A stretch of DNA of 64,000 nucleotides from positions 1,091,778-1,155,777 of the forward strand of contig KB445799.1 of assembly GCA_000320605.2 (NCBI GenBank). Direction: 5' to 3'. The position numbers and the translations under genes are program-made. The stretch comes from Gelatoporia subvermispora B (Eukaryota; Basidiomycota; Agaricomycetes; Polyporales; Gelatoporiaceae). This document shows positions 13,801-25,869 of this stretch, piece by piece. The notes beneath the pieces are model-generated. The model saw only the letters and a program-made list of their open reading frames with translations, did no database searches and was not told the DNA's origin. Every line of letters starts with the position of its first letter. Positions within the stretch are counted from its first letter, which is position 1.

Positions 13801-15359
13801 CATACGCCATCCCTGCTGTTTCTAAATGGAAGAATGGCAATATCACAATCGGTCGTTGCATGGCACTCGCCGAGATCGTCAATCTCCCTAGCAGCTTCAC
13901 CAGCAGCGATCCATATTTCGTTGTTCCTCACACAGAATGGATAGTCTGGTACGCTCCTGTTCTCTGCCAAGATCTCAATATGCTCCATCAAGTACAAACG
14001 ATCATTTACCAGTCGCTACCTGCTCGTTCAAACATATCCTTTGACCGGAAACGCTATGTCAAGACCCAAAGAGCAGCAACATGCCGATCCTCTCGACATA
14101 CCCTTCGTCGCACTGGATCCTAAGCATCCATTGACCGTGTCAAAGCAGGCCATCCGCATTCCCGAACCGTCGTACAAGATTGACAAGCTGCTATCGGAGC
14201 GGTTGGGAGAACAATTCGAAGAAGAGAACGATGCAGATGACGAGGTCATAATATCTGGCGCCGGCGGCGCAGTCCGAACACATTCGGGCGCTACAAACCC
14301 CGGCGCGTCAGGTGATGGCTCTGAAGGCGGTGGCGATGATACAATGAGAATCGATGATTGGGAGCATGATCCAGAATGGGTCAATGCATGCGTGCAGCAT
14401 CTCATGCCCGCACCTGCGGATGCCTCGCCTATGGCAACCATGGCCGTACAGCGAGAGCTCAAAGCAATGTTACGCGAACAGAAGGAGGCAAAGAGCCTCA
14501 GGGAGCTCGGGTGGTACATGTCTCAGGATCGGATTGGCGACAACCTGTTCCAGTGGATTGTGGAGCTTCACTCTTTCGAACCAGAGCTCCCTGTCGCGCA
14601 AGACATGAGACAGCGGTGCGTAGGCTGCTTACTGTTTCGAAGAATCAGCCTTACTCCGTTATGTAGTGGAGTGAACTCTGTAGTGTTCGAGATTAGATTT
14701 CCGCCTACGTTCCCTCATTCGCCGCCATTCTTCCGTATATTAAAACCTAGATTCCTGCCTTTCATACACGTGAGTCTTGTTTATCTTATTTATTGCCCAC
14801 GTGATTGATGGGAGATCTGCAGGGTGGTGGAGGCCACGTTACTGGAGGTAGGTTGCTCAGATAACTACAGTGATCTCTACCATACTCATTGACATAGGCG
14901 GCTCTATATGCATGGATCTCCTGACCGCTGATGGTGAGCAAGCTCCTACTGGTTTAATAATCCCATGTCGTAAATGGCTGAAACCCGCATCCAATCAAGG
15001 CTGGCTGCCCAGCTACAGGCAAGTTGTGCCGGACTACCTGCCTATTTCTCTCGCTAACGCTACTCATAGCATATCAGCCGTGCTTCTGCAGATTAAGCTC
15101 GCAATATCAAACTTGGATCCTCGCCCGGCGCGGCTTGCCGCCAACTGGGATACGTACGTACTTGACGTTGTGCGGCAGCAGAAGCTGACATACTCGCTTA
15201 GGCCATATCAAATTGGGGAAGCTCTCGAGGGATACCGGAGAGCAGCTTCGACGCATGGCTGGAAGGTCTGTACCCGTCATTCAGGATTTATCTGGGGTCC
15301 ACCGAAACTAAGCTGTAATGCAGGTCCCCGAAGGGCTTGATCATCTTGCCCGGTACTGA
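10815..15359 (+). CDS. PARP catalytic domain fused to a ubiquitin-conjugating (E2-like) domain
   Basis: Twenty exons are inferred: 10815-11094, 11153-12309, 12379-12519, 12567-12698, 12760-12966, 13018-13059, 13113-13225, 13280-13347, 13401-13522, 13572-13607, 13658-13715, 13762-13948, 14013-14615, 14667-14769, 14823-14847, 14898-14933, 15000-15018, 15070-15153, 15202-15265 and 15324-15359. They sum to 3513 nt (1170 aa), exactly in frame. Seen: an acidic linker (about residues 220-240), a Cys-rich segment (about 527-570, CSVCHNR), and a PARP fold with AFHGSSAKNWHS (His757), GVYFAKDG (Tyr788), SSAY (Tyr800) and HTEWIV (Glu844), so an H-Y-E triad is present. The C-terminus is an E2-like fold with FEIRFPPTFPHSPPFFR, a candidate active Cys1096 (GGSICMDLL) and a WLPSYSISAVLLQI segment. 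Known: PARP-UBC fusions occur in fungi. ADP-ribosyl transfer coupled to ubiquitin chemistry is inference. Three introns use GC donors. Confidence 0.93.
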
Positions 15360-16074
15360 CGACAATCTTGAACGTGATCATATGGCTGTGCCAATCCAAA
15401 ATTGTTTTCATCACTTGCTATCCATGACAGACAGACTGGTGCTCAGACCCAGCGGATGTCCATCACTGCAACGTGACGGAGCCTTGAACATCCATGTGGC
15501 GGAAACTTGAAGACTTAGCTAAGATTCAGATTTCATCACATTATCTTCTTTCGGACGTACGGTATTGTAGAAGGCCGTAGACTGCTATATTCGCTCAGTG
15601 CTGCACGAACACAGCGCTGTCTCTGGAAGAATGAACGTGACATGAGAGACCGCATGTCGCACCCATGCGATCACTTCGCGGATGCGAACCGTGAAACTGC
15701 GTGGTTTCTTGGTTCTGCAATGTGCTCACTTCATGCATCATGCATGCTTGAACGTAAATTCGACTAGCCTCATCGGAGCTCGGTGTCTGGCTGCATGAGA
15801 TCGCCTATTCTCATGGGTAATCTTGCCCGGGAGACAACGTCATCGATTGGCCGATACATGCAGCGCTCGCCTCTTGAGATCAACAGACCAACGCCATCGA
15901 TTGATGGGAAGCTAGAGCAGCACTGGTAGCGCCATACTGCGATCATAGACATCGTTGGAAGCGCTTCTCTTCCGATATCTTCCGTCGAGGGTGCTCCATG
16001 ACTGTCCGTATTCATATATATAGAGGCCCAATGGCGGACTCGTTACCCATTCTTTCATTCAGCTGACCATCAAG
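15360..16074. other. Intergenic upstream of hydrolase 1
   Basis: About 715 bp between the PARP-UBC stop and the first hydrolase. No gene is recognised. It carries the TATA element of the hydrolase near its right end. Confidence 0.6.
16015..16022 (+). promoter_or_regulatory. TATA box of hydrolase 1
   Basis: TATATATA lies 53 bp upstream of the ATG at 16075, a usual position for a fungal core promoter. This is sequence-only evidence. Confidence 0.55.
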
Positions 16075-17403
16075 ATGCAAAACGACCAATTGTCTGTTCA
16101 TGACCCAGATTGGGATGCAGTGTTGGCATTATTGCCTCCGCCAACACCTCCTCCGGCCTCTTTGGCTGACGCACGAGATATTTGGAGAAATGTCATCCTG
16201 CCTCTTGTAAGGAGCAATAATGAACCCCTCTTACCCAAAGGTAAGCAAGTTCAGACTTTCTTGAATACCACTGACCTGAAGAACATATAGAGTCGGAGTA
16301 TCGAGTCGAAGACCACCAAATACCTGTGGAGGGCGGTCAGATCACTCTCAGATCCCTCATACCCACGCCTTCTAGCACAGCAGACAGGAAGTATCCGCTC
16401 CTATACTTCATGCATGGTGGTGGTAGGTATCTCTGTTTCATGTCGGAGCGCGTATTTAATGCAGCACAGGGTGGGTCTATGGAACAATAGACCTCGATGA
16501 TTTCTTTCTTCGAGCGATCTGCGTTGAATTCCAGATTGTCGTCGTTAATGTGGAGTATCGGTTAGCTTCTCACATACTCGGGGTTCATCACGAGATTGAC
16601 ATTGATGCAGACTGGCCCCGGAATTTCCGTTTCCTACGCCCATCGATGACGCATATGCAGGCCTAAAATGGGTGAGCTGACAAGGCAATCTATGCGCCGC
16701 ATATAAGGAATGACGACGTGCATCTTGTTAATAGGCTGCGGAGCATGCATCCTTGTTTTCTGCATCTCTCGCCAAAGGCTTCATCGTCTCCGGTACATCT
16801 GCTGGTGCCAATTTGGCTACAGTCCTAGCCCATCGTGCCCGAGACGATCCCTTCTTCAAGGACAGTAGGATCAGTGGACAGTTGCTTCAGATCCCCAGCA
16901 CGGTCCACCCCGGCGCGTATCCTGAAGAGTATAAGGCAGAGCTCAACTCATATGCGACGCTGGGCGATCCTCGAATTTTGGACAAACGAGCTATGGATGA
17001 CTGTTACGGTGGGTACCCCGAATCTCCGTGTTGCGACAGAGACCGCTCACCATGGCATAGCGAAGTACGGTGCACCACCGTCCGATCCTGAATGTTCTCC
17101 ATTACTTTACCCGTCTCATGTAGGTGTGGCACCGGCGTATATTCAGGTCTGCGGTGCAGATGCGCTGCGTGATGAAGCTCTTCTATATGAGCGCCTTCTC
17201 AGGGAAGACGGTGTTCAGACGAAGATGGATGTGTACGTAGCGCCCTTAGGTTTTCATCATTTACACCGAGCTTACTGTATAAGTTCAGATACCCAGGGGT
17301 AGGGCATGGGTTCTGGGTGCACATCCCGAAGAGCAAAGTTGGGCTCAAATGTGCCCAGGATCTCAAGGATGGGCTGAGGTGGCTGTTATCGAGCAACGCA
17401 TGA
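16075..17403 (+). CDS. Alpha/beta hydrolase of the HSL / arylacetamide-deacetylase type (copy 1)
   Basis: Seven exons: 16075-16240, 16291-16422, 16470-16560, 16611-16671, 16735-17008, 17061-17232 and 17289-17403, summing to 1011 nt (336 aa). Seen: the oxyanion motif HGGG at 97-100, nucleophile elbow GTSAG with Ser172, the acidic residue in GADALRDE (Asp275) and the His in GVGHGF (His305), so the full HSL triad is present. There is no signal peptide or membrane helix, so the protein is probably cytosolic. Known: this family hydrolyses esters and small acyl groups. The substrate cannot be told. It is the first of a tandem pair; the neighbour at 18008 has the same exon phases and several identical exon lengths. 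In this locus hydrolase copies precede P450 genes, which hints at a shared catabolic or detoxification role. Confidence 0.92.
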
Positions 17404-18007
17404 ATCCGACAGGTATTTCAATTGTTTACTGCATATTTATTAATATTGTATGAGGGTAGAATGTATCAGTGATTTACTGCTTACTAAGAGCCCCAATAGT
17501 CTCTTTAACCCGCATGCAAGAAGAGTATTTGCCGTGCCTTCTGGTCGTTGATCGCATTGAGCAATCGTTCAGGATATCATCGTTGTAATCCGAAGTCGGA
17601 ACTGTTCGCGTCTCATCTTCGGACGTGACCGCGAGACGCGCATTGTAACAATCATGTGCTTCCACGTGACGCTGTCACGACATCTCTTGGGGGTCGTTGT
17701 CACGCCGATTCCGAGTGGTGACTCAGAGGCTCTCATGCGACCATCTTTCGCAAGAAGGTAGTCCGGGGCCGATCGAGAATATCTGATATCTGTCTTCTGC
17801 TGAACAATATCCTTGCTAAGCCAGAACCTCGGAGGGTAGGAGTCGCTAGGCTACTGCATCCTGGGAGTCACCGAAGGCGGGACTGGAAGTGCCGCAGCAC
17901 GCGTTCGCGCGGCCTGATGGGTAGTGCCGTTAGAACGCTGACATCCTCTGATAATAACCCGCACATGTGGTAGCTATGTGCACACTCTACCAGCTTTCCC
18001 TAGCATC
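17404..18007. other. Intergenic between the two hydrolases
   Basis: About 600 bp with no recognisable gene. It contains the 3' flank of hydrolase 1 and the promoter of hydrolase 2. Confidence 0.6.
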
Positions 18008-19350
18008 ATGCCTGAAGACGAACTCGCGTTACTCAACCCTGAATATGCTGCTCTTCTCGAGACTTTGCCCCCGCCTGAGCCTCTCCCGGAAAACCTAGCA
18101 GATGTGCGAAAGGAGCAGGACGATGCGTGGCTCCGTATTGTGAAGAGTATAAACGAGCCTTTGCTCCCGCCAGGTCAGTATACACTACGTCACCGCCTGG
18201 CTTTGGTATAACGTCACTTCACAGAATCGAGTTATCGAGTTCAAGATTTTCGTGTTCCAGTAGAACAAGGCGACATCACAGTTCGATGTCTTACTCCAAC
18301 TCCTCCAGGAACAACTCCACAGGAAAACTATCCGTTGTTGTACTGGATACATGGTGGCGGTTCGTCACAACGCAGAAATTTACTGATATACTGTCTTACG
18401 TGCTCTTTCAAGGCTGGGCTTCTGGGTCTGTTGAGATCGACGACTTGTTCCTTCGCATTATCTGCGTTGAATTGCGTATGAGCATAGCCAACGTCGGATA
18501 CAGGTATGTATGCATCCCTGAATCCTCATAGCGCGGTATTAAATGGAACTGTGATTGCAGATTATGCCCGGAACACAAATTCCCAGTACCCGTTAACGAT
18601 GCCTATGCCGGACTCAAATGGGTAATGTCGATCATCATAACGTCGGCTCATGTAGCTGAGCGATGTCATGCTCAGGCCGCTCAAAACGCGCATCAACTGT
18701 CCGCATCGCTTCACAAAGGTTTCATTGTCGCTGGCTTTTCAGCAGGTGGTAATCTCGCTGCAGTCTTAGCACATCGCGCCCGTGACGACCCGTTCTTTGA
18801 GGGGCGCAGGTTGACAGGCCAGCTGCTTCAAGTCCCTGAAGTTGTTCACCCCGATGCGTATCCAACGCAGTACAGGGATCAGCTCCGGTCATATCGAACT
18901 GTCGGAGACCCAAGAGTATTCTATGGAGAAGAGATGGATCTCCACTATGGTATGATAGAGCCATTTCTCTCAAGTCTTCCATGCTGAGCGTGATATATAG
19001 CCCAGTACGGAGCGCAGCCATTCAATCCTGAGTGCTCTCCGCTCCTGTTGCCAAGTCACATGGGACTTGCTCCGGCGTACATCCAAGTTTGTGGTGCGGA
19101 TCCGGTGCGCGACGAGGGCATATTGTACGCTCAAGTCTTGCAGGACGCCGGCGTGACAACTAAGCTCGAAATGTGCGTCCTACCGGATTTTCCTTGGCTC
19201 GCTGGCTTCAATTATGTCACCAGATACCCTGGCGATGGACATGGTTTCCACTTCGACCTCCCGCATAGCAAAGCAGGGCTCAGATTTGTTCAGGATTTTA
19301 AGGATGGTCTCAAATGGCTCTTGGCCCTCCCCTCAGGTTCTGCTGGTTGA
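18008..19350 (+). CDS. Alpha/beta hydrolase of the HSL type (copy 2)
   Basis: Seven exons: 18008-18173, 18225-18359, 18413-18503, 18561-18621, 18676-18949, 19001-19172 and 19224-19350, summing to 1026 nt (341 aa). Exons 1, 3, 4, 5 and 6 have exactly the same lengths as in the copy at 16075, showing a tandem duplication. Seen: HGGG at 98-101, GFSAG with Ser173, GADPVRDE (Asp276) and GDGHGF (His306). The start is taken at MPEDELALLN because an open frame further upstream has no ATG. Decayed relatives of this copy lie at 37505-38041 and 53602-54328, each again followed by P450 sequence, so this gene marks the left end of the duplicated module. Confidence 0.92.
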
Positions 19351-19686
19351 ATTGATAGGCTGCGATCTGTATACAATGATGCTCGTTCGTGACTCGCCGT
19401 CAGCTTAGCATTTCAGGTGCTTTGCGAGCGCTCGAACGTGAGAGGTCCTGAACCCTCTTCAGCATCGCCAGCGTCCTGGTATTCTACGCTATGGTTGAAG
19501 CATGCGGTGTCCTCCCGCATTAGGTCGATAATAAATCTAAAGACAAGATGCGGGGTGATCACAGAGCACCTCCAACGACGCTGGATGTGTTCTGGCGTTC
19601 TAACTGTCATGACGCTGGTGAGTCCCTGGCTGAAGATATAAACAGACGAATACGAGGACGCCTCACAGTTGTAGACGGTTGCAGTT

Positions 19687-20050
19687 ATGGTCTTGATTGA
19701 CATTCTGGTGGGTTTTGCGTTCTCGTTCTCCATGCTCTACGTGTACTAAGGCGAGAGTTACCTCAGAGCTCCGAGAGGTCTCCCTTTAGATCTTCGGGAA
19801 AATCCGTGCTCTCACTTGCCACGAGCCCCCGCGATTGTTCGGTATATTGGAGGCCAAGTAGCTCGCCCACAGGATTCCAATGCAAATTATACCACGTTAA
19901 TCTGCAAAGGCAGAAATGATTCAGTCTTTGAGGAATTAGCGGCGTTTGTACTTGCGGATAGGTCGCCATGTATGTCTGCAGTGACCTGTGCCCAGGGAGC
20001 GATATCATATCCGGGCCACTACACGGTGATAGCTAGTGTATTATGAAAAC
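19687..20050 (+). pseudogene. Gutted cytochrome P450 relic (5' end joined to 3' flank)
   Basis: From the ATG at 19687 the DNA matches the first exon of the P450 at 54656 (MVLIDILVGFAF, then RGLPL), but an in-frame TAA interrupts it after about 20 codons and more stops follow. At about 19857 the match jumps to sequence found just after the P450 stop (from 56759, aagtagctcgcc...). Nearly the whole coding region has therefore been deleted. A GATATAAAC TATA-like element remains at 19635-19643, as in the other copies. It lies between hydrolase 2 and the NTPase gene, which fixes the order hydrolase, P450, NTPase. Confidence 0.85.
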
Positions 20051-20112
20051 AAATAGTTACAATTTATTTGATATCGTCAGACAGTGCTGGATGGTGATAA
20101 ATGGTAGACAGG

Positions 20113-23100
20113 TCAAAGAGATCGCCCACTTTCGTCATCACCGTGAGTGATTGGCTTTCGCTTCTTACTCATCGTGTTCAGGTACTCCTCCATTTCGTAG
20201 TCCGGCAGATCTTTCTCCCCGTCCTTTTCGTCTTTCAGTACCATTCGCCGTGTCTTCCCCTCGAGCTTGCGCAGAAATTCTGCGCCATCGACGTCGAACA
20301 GGTCATCTGCACCAATGTGAAATGGAGACCCTTCGTTCAGGCTCTCGACCTGTTGGGCACTCCAGCGATAAAGGACATCCCCCCGATTGTTTTCGTCTAC
20401 TTCATGCTCGTGGTATTCAACCTCGTCTCTTGGGAACTTGACAGAGTACTGCTCGAAGAACTCTGTCGTTGGTTGCGGGCCGTCCGATGGTTGAGCGCTA
20501 TGTGGCATTGCCTCTGAGCTGTCGCTCCCGTCGTCGTCATCTTCCTTCAGGTGGGCGAACATCTGCACTTCTTCCTCTCGAAGGATGTCGTCGGCTTCAC
20601 CGGCGAAGACATTATCGAACATGTAGCTCGTCGCGGAATCCACCTCAGGCGGGAGGTCATTCTGGAGAGCTTGGTCGATAGAGATCCACTTGTAGCTCTC
20701 CTTCATGGTATACCAGACAGGCTTCAGACGCAGCACTGTTCTGAGGGAGTCTGGAATCCTTTTCCGCGGATGTTCGTCGAAAAGGTCGCGGTTGGCGAGT
20801 AAAACCTGGTAGATGGGGCGCTCGGACTCTTTGATCACGTTGTAGACATGTTCGGAGCACCCGTACGCGAAGACGTTGTAGCGTGGATGATGCTTCGACT
20901 GAGCCTTCTGACGTGTCTCCCTAGTAAGTTCTTCTTGTGGACCCAGGACAGCAACCTTGCGGGGGTTTGGGGGTAACCGGATGAGGGATTGCGGGGCTTC
21001 CAAATTCCAGAGTCTGCTTTCTCCGGTTTTCCGTAGGATGAATGACGAGTCTTGGGGATATGACATACCGGGCACGACCGCAGACCCCGAGTTCCATGAC
21101 AAGCGCTACGTATGGCCGTGTCTCAAAGTCATGCTCCTGAGTATAGCTGAAGACGCCAAGAGTATCGGCACATATGTTGTACTTCGATTTAGTGCCTTCT
21201 TCAATATGCCGCTTGAAGGAAACCAGTAGGGCAGTCATGTTCTTCTCGCAGATGTCGTTTATGTTCATGACGACCGGGATCGCTACATCGATCTGGGCTT
21301 GAGTAGGATGTCCCATATGCGCTTGGGCCCTCAAAATTGCAGCGAAGAGGAGGTGGGAAGTGATGCCTCCGTTATCCCCCAGACGTCCGAAGTGAGTAAA
21401 CCGAACATAAGCATCTTTGAAGACATCCTTGAACCGCTTTTTGGTCGAGGTATTGTCAGGAAAGCTGTTCAGTATCTTCGCGGCATGTTCCGCAGTGAAG
21501 AGCTCCTCAATGAAGAAGACGAGTGGGCACCCGGCGCTGTAGTTCACAGGCCCCGACACCTTCAATACTCGATGATTTCGCTCAACGGCCGCGTCGTATG
21601 CAAGTGTGAGGAGGATCCGACCCACAACCTCGCCGCGCTCTCCAGGACTGCATAGATCGTGGCGTAGAGCTTCTGCGGCAATCTCCGGTAGTGTTCTAGG
21701 GCCGTGCTGACGGTCCGACTTTTTCAGAAGCTGGAGCTCCTGAGCAGCCGCCTCGGCGAGGATGGGTTCCGACGGATATCCGGATCGCATGTACTCACGG
21801 TGTTTGGGTACCGTGTACGCAGTGCGCATATAGCTAGCAACCATGGTGGAGAGATCGTCGTATGTCTTCTCACGAGACGCCTCATAGCCCAGAGTGATGC
21901 GAAGGTCCGCAAGAGCACGCCGACCCACGTCGTCCCACCGATCGGAGAGGTCCTCTTGCTCGATCGTGTTTTCGAGATCTGGCGAATCTCCACGCCCAAC
22001 GAGCTTCGCACGAGCCAGAGCCAGGAGCTCCCTTGAAGCGGCATCGGGATCAGGAGGTGAGAGACGTTTGCGCTTTTCTCCAACCGGATCGTCCGGGTTG
22101 TGCAGCGCCCACAGGATGGAGCGCCACCTGTGTACACATGTCATCAACGAACTTGTGTCAAGAGTGAGCGCGATCAACGTACAGAGGTCGGCCGAATTGA
22201 GCCATAAACTCCACGGTGCTAATATTCTGTAGAGTATATCCATTCGGAAGTAGAGGGAAACGGGGTGATTCGTCGAATGAGGACTCTGTGATTGGAGGTA
22301 TCAGATTTTTGAAATGACGCTTAACGGCGTAGGACGTGATCTTGTGGAAGGGAGGGGCGAGAAGGGCAATCTGCGAGTTCGTCGAGAGGAAGATAAAGAA
22401 GACAGGGAGTTGACGGAACACATTCAAGGAGGAGCAGAAAGCCTCAAATAGATTACCCTCCGTGTTGTGGTTCACCCCTGTTTGGGCGAGAACATCGGCC
22501 TCGTCAAAGGAACAGATCAATTTGACCTGCCCCTGCGCTTTGAACCTTTCTGAATTGTCCACGAGGCGATCCATTTTATCTAAGAGCTTGCATAGTGCTC
22601 CTCGTACATCATCTTGAAGTTCGTCGAAGCTGCGTCCTCCATTACCCTAAATCGTTGAAGTCAGTCATCGCCCTTCAACCAAGTACAATCTCTCTCACAT
22701 GTTTCACCTGTCTGCCAACTGCCGACTTGTAAATGTAGTCATGATCGTCTACGAAGCCACTCTTCCAACGTAATGCTAGCTTCTCGTATGAACCTTGGGG
22801 TTGGAATTTATGATCTTCCATGTATTGGGTCATCACCTCGAAGAGATTGAGGAACCAGGTCCAAAAGAACATCATCTGCTCCCTGTGTGATAGCCGGCCT
22901 GCTGCGATGAAGTGGTCCCTTAGTAAAAAATCTGGAGCGGGGTATGACAGCATATCTACAATCACGATTAATTTCCACGCCACATTCAATTAGACGTGTC
23001 ACATACTCGTTTGCGTCGGATCGTGATCTCGACGGAGATTGAACCAAACGCAAGAAATCAGCGATGCAAGTTGTTCCACTGTGCGCGACTTCCCGAAACC

Positions 23101-23804
23101 GCTGCTCTGTATGAGGCTCGTATAATTTGCGTGAGGATGACACTCTCCCCATTGGAACACGCGCTGAATGATGACGTATAACAATCTATGTAAGAGGCCG
23201 ATGTACCGGGTTCCCCAGGCCACACGGAGAGCTGTTTGAGAGGTTGTAAGTGTATGGGTTGGATACGACGAGCTCATGCATACCTCGTTCTGGTAGTATC
23301 AGGGTAAGTTCGTTGAAGACTAAGATACTTGAAGACATCAACACACCTTGAGGTTTCGTGTCCATCACTGTGCCTCTTGGCATACCTCTGATGTCACCGC
23401 TCACAGGAAGATCATACCAGAAGGCTAAAAAACATACTACTTATGACTTGCCAACTGCGCCGGAGCTCTGGAGACTCACTGTACGTCAAGATACCCCTGT
23501 ATTTGCGTTTCTCCCAGGCGTACTTCAGTGCTTTCTGTAGCCAATCGTTCTTCACCAGAAAAAGCTCCATGTAATCAGGATCCTGATATTCATGTGTTAC
23601 TTCAGCGTGAGAGTTTCCGTATGATAAGAGTGCCAGCAGCATTATGGCGGCATTGCTTGAGTCGGGCGCAGCTTGCTCGAATGTTGCATTGGGTGGCACC
23701 TGCATAAGTTGTGAGGCAATCTTATGCAGAGTCTCGTTTCTCAAGACGCAAAGTTCCGCTCTACGTTTACTCTGGGGAAAGACTTGTGGTGGATCCGAAA
23801 ACAT
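20113..23804 (-). CDS. Large P-loop NTPase, copy A, with a single-base frame break
   Basis: Six exons inferred by comparison with the copy at 42897-47019: 23804-23480, 23424-about 23347 (or 23284), 23231-23007, 22955-22699, 22646-22183 and 22127-20113. Seen: a degenerate Walker A in exon 3 (SSGFGKSRT, where the first Gly of the usual motif is Gln), a Walker B strand ICSFDEAD and a sensor-like FFIFLSTNS, followed by a conserved ELGVCGRARYV segment and an acidic C-terminus. The last exon changes frame near 20961-20973, where two runs of five G flank TTT; the total length is one base over a multiple of three. Without the break it would be about 1120 aa. The function is unknown. Similarity to Crinkler-type or STAND-like NTPases is possible but not shown. 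It points away from paralog 1. Confidence 0.75.
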
Positions 23805-24609
23805 GGTGAATACAAGAAATGAAAATCAGGATAAAGGGCACTGGATGGACGATCACAGAGGTCTCGGGAAGGGGAAACAAGTTGGTGCGGTACCGGCAAA
23901 TATAGCTGTGCTTATATAGGTCTTTGATGAGCGGAACATAAACCGACGGAGCTCGAACAATAAGCAACTTACCCCATGTGGCCAACTGGGTCCGGACTAA
24001 AAAACACGGCACACTGGGAGTTCTCGTGGAAACTATCCACAGATCAGATGTGGCAGCCGCGGCCACTTGATGGAAGCAGTGTCCGGACACGGCCATAAGA
24101 AGTCGACAGAGTTGGAGACCATCTGTGTACTTCCTCTGGTCTGAGTCATTCCGTGAGTCGGCTTCCACAGGAAGAATATGCCGAAAGCTCTTGCACTGAG
24201 CCCAGTGGCATCATGTGGGTTTGCTCGGCGATGGACAACAGGGCAGTAAGATCAGCTTCCCTGCGGGGAAGTTGCTGAACAATGAGGAATGCAGTAATGC
24301 TGCATACGCATCGAGGCTTCCTTTTGTTCATGAAGGTCGGGAAGTTCTGATTGCGTCCGATGGAGTAACTTAGGATGGTGGATCGTTCCCGGCGCCACAT
24401 GGTCACTGGGCGCCCATCAAGAGCCACAGCACTCAAACGCTCAGCGCTCAGCGCTCAGCCACGGCGCGGCGCGTTCCGGCCCCTCCTTATAAGGTCACTG
24501 TGGTGATCAGCGGATGATCGACTTGAACCTATCTTGTACCGTCATCTCAAACACCCATCAGTCGTCGCAGCTACTCCCCTTTCCACTCGTCTAATCGATA
24601 CATACCATC
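23805..24609. promoter_or_regulatory. Shared divergent intergenic region, NTPase A / paralog 1
   Basis: An 805-bp spacer between two divergent start codons. A TATA-like TTATAAGG at 24487-24494 serves the plus-strand gene. A stretch near 23960-24050 (catgtggccaactgg, then ttctcgtggaaactatcc) recurs in the equivalent spacer before 47814 (near 47290-47360), so this promoter DNA was duplicated along with the gene pair. No other gene is recognised here. Confidence 0.6.
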
Positions 24610-25312
24610 ATGCTGTTAGAAATCCCTGCAAACACTGTCCCGCATACCGAGGTTGGCGCTGCCCCAACTTCTAGCCCCGAGTCCAACAACAGCCATAAGC
24701 AAGACATTGAGCATTCTGCGGCGCAGCTCTCGGGGATGTCGGAGCCGTCGGAGCAGCCAGACGAATGGGAGGATTTTGATGAATCAGAAGAGTGCGTTCC
24801 GCGAACACCTTCATGCATCATCCACTGAACATCTTACTCTGTTCGCAGAGAGTCTTCAGATGAAGACGAGGATTGGGAGCCGCCAATCTTGACGGAGGTC
24901 GATCTGCAGTACAGAGTGGACGATTTCGCGCCGGCCAGGTACATGCCCATAGAGGAGCATATAGTCCACGACCAGCGCGTCGTAAACATCTACACCGGCA
25001 TCAATAAGACCTGGCCCTCACGCGAAGACGTGATCAACAACGTGGATATTGCCACAACAATGCTCTGCTTGATAGTCCTCACAGCACCGCGCAAAATTCC
25101 ACTTAGACGCGAATGGAACAATGTGACAAACATTCGACGTCTTGCAGAGCAGAAGCTAGTACGTGAATCTCTGGCAGGTCCAGTTGAAGGGAAGAAGTTC
25201 GCGCGCGTGCGCTCTCTGTGTGAGTCTTCCACAGCTACACAATGTCTCATTCACGAATACTGAAGCGCAGCTTGTAGGTCTTTGGTACGAGGGATACAGC
25301 AGCTGGTTCTGA
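24610..25312 (+). CDS. Small acidic protein family, paralog 1 (type I)
   Basis: Three exons: 24610-24791, 24849-25219 and 25278-25312 (195 aa). Exon 1 encodes a variable Ser/Glu-rich N-terminus. Exon 2 carries the conserved domain (WEPPI, then YRVDDFAP, EEHIVHDQ, IYTGINKTWPS, VDIATTML, LRREW, IRRLAEQKLVRESLAG). Exon 3 adds LWYEGYSSWF. There is no signal peptide, membrane helix or known catalytic motif, so it is probably soluble, cytosolic or nuclear. I do not recognise the family. Exon 2 is 371 nt here, 377 nt in nine other copies. It lies head-to-head with NTPase A. Confidence 0.88.
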
Positions 25313-25869
25313 ATTTGGGTTCATCCAGACTCTGTGGAATTCTTGACGTCTAACCCTGTTTCATGTGCCTGTAGATCTACATCCCGCTATTTGTAGTGCT
25401 ATAAACCGTACAACAATGTGTTAGTGCGGTGTGTTTTCTCGTATGCTGTTTCTCGCAAGTCAAGCCCCTGTGCCAAATTTGTACAGACTCAAGGAGAGGG
25501 ACGTCGAGCGATGCAGCCGCACAGCCCATGTGCTGTAGTGCGCGAGCGAGCACAGATATCACAATGATACGGTGCTCAAGCACATATCTTGACGTGTCCT
25601 CCTTGCACGCCATACTCTCGAACGCGCGCGACTTGGAGGCGTAACTCAAACATATCAGGCCAAAGCGATCCACGGCCCACGGCACGGTGTCTTTCACATA
25701 AAATAAAAGCACTTCAGTCATGTGCGTCCAAACATGAGATCAACATACCATACGGGCGCCAGCTTAACCGCGGCCCGGCGCGTTCGCGTGCACTTCGTAA
25801 AATACCATCAACTTCAACCATCCTCGAATAATGACCGATTGAACACCAGCCGAGCTCATTGTTCCCCTT

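Noticed and set aside
20113..23804. Firm naming of the NTPase as a Crinkler-type effector
   Set aside because: The Walker A context and gene expansion are suggestive, but I could not see a Crinkler N-terminal ubiquitin-like header or nuclease motif. A profile search would decide.
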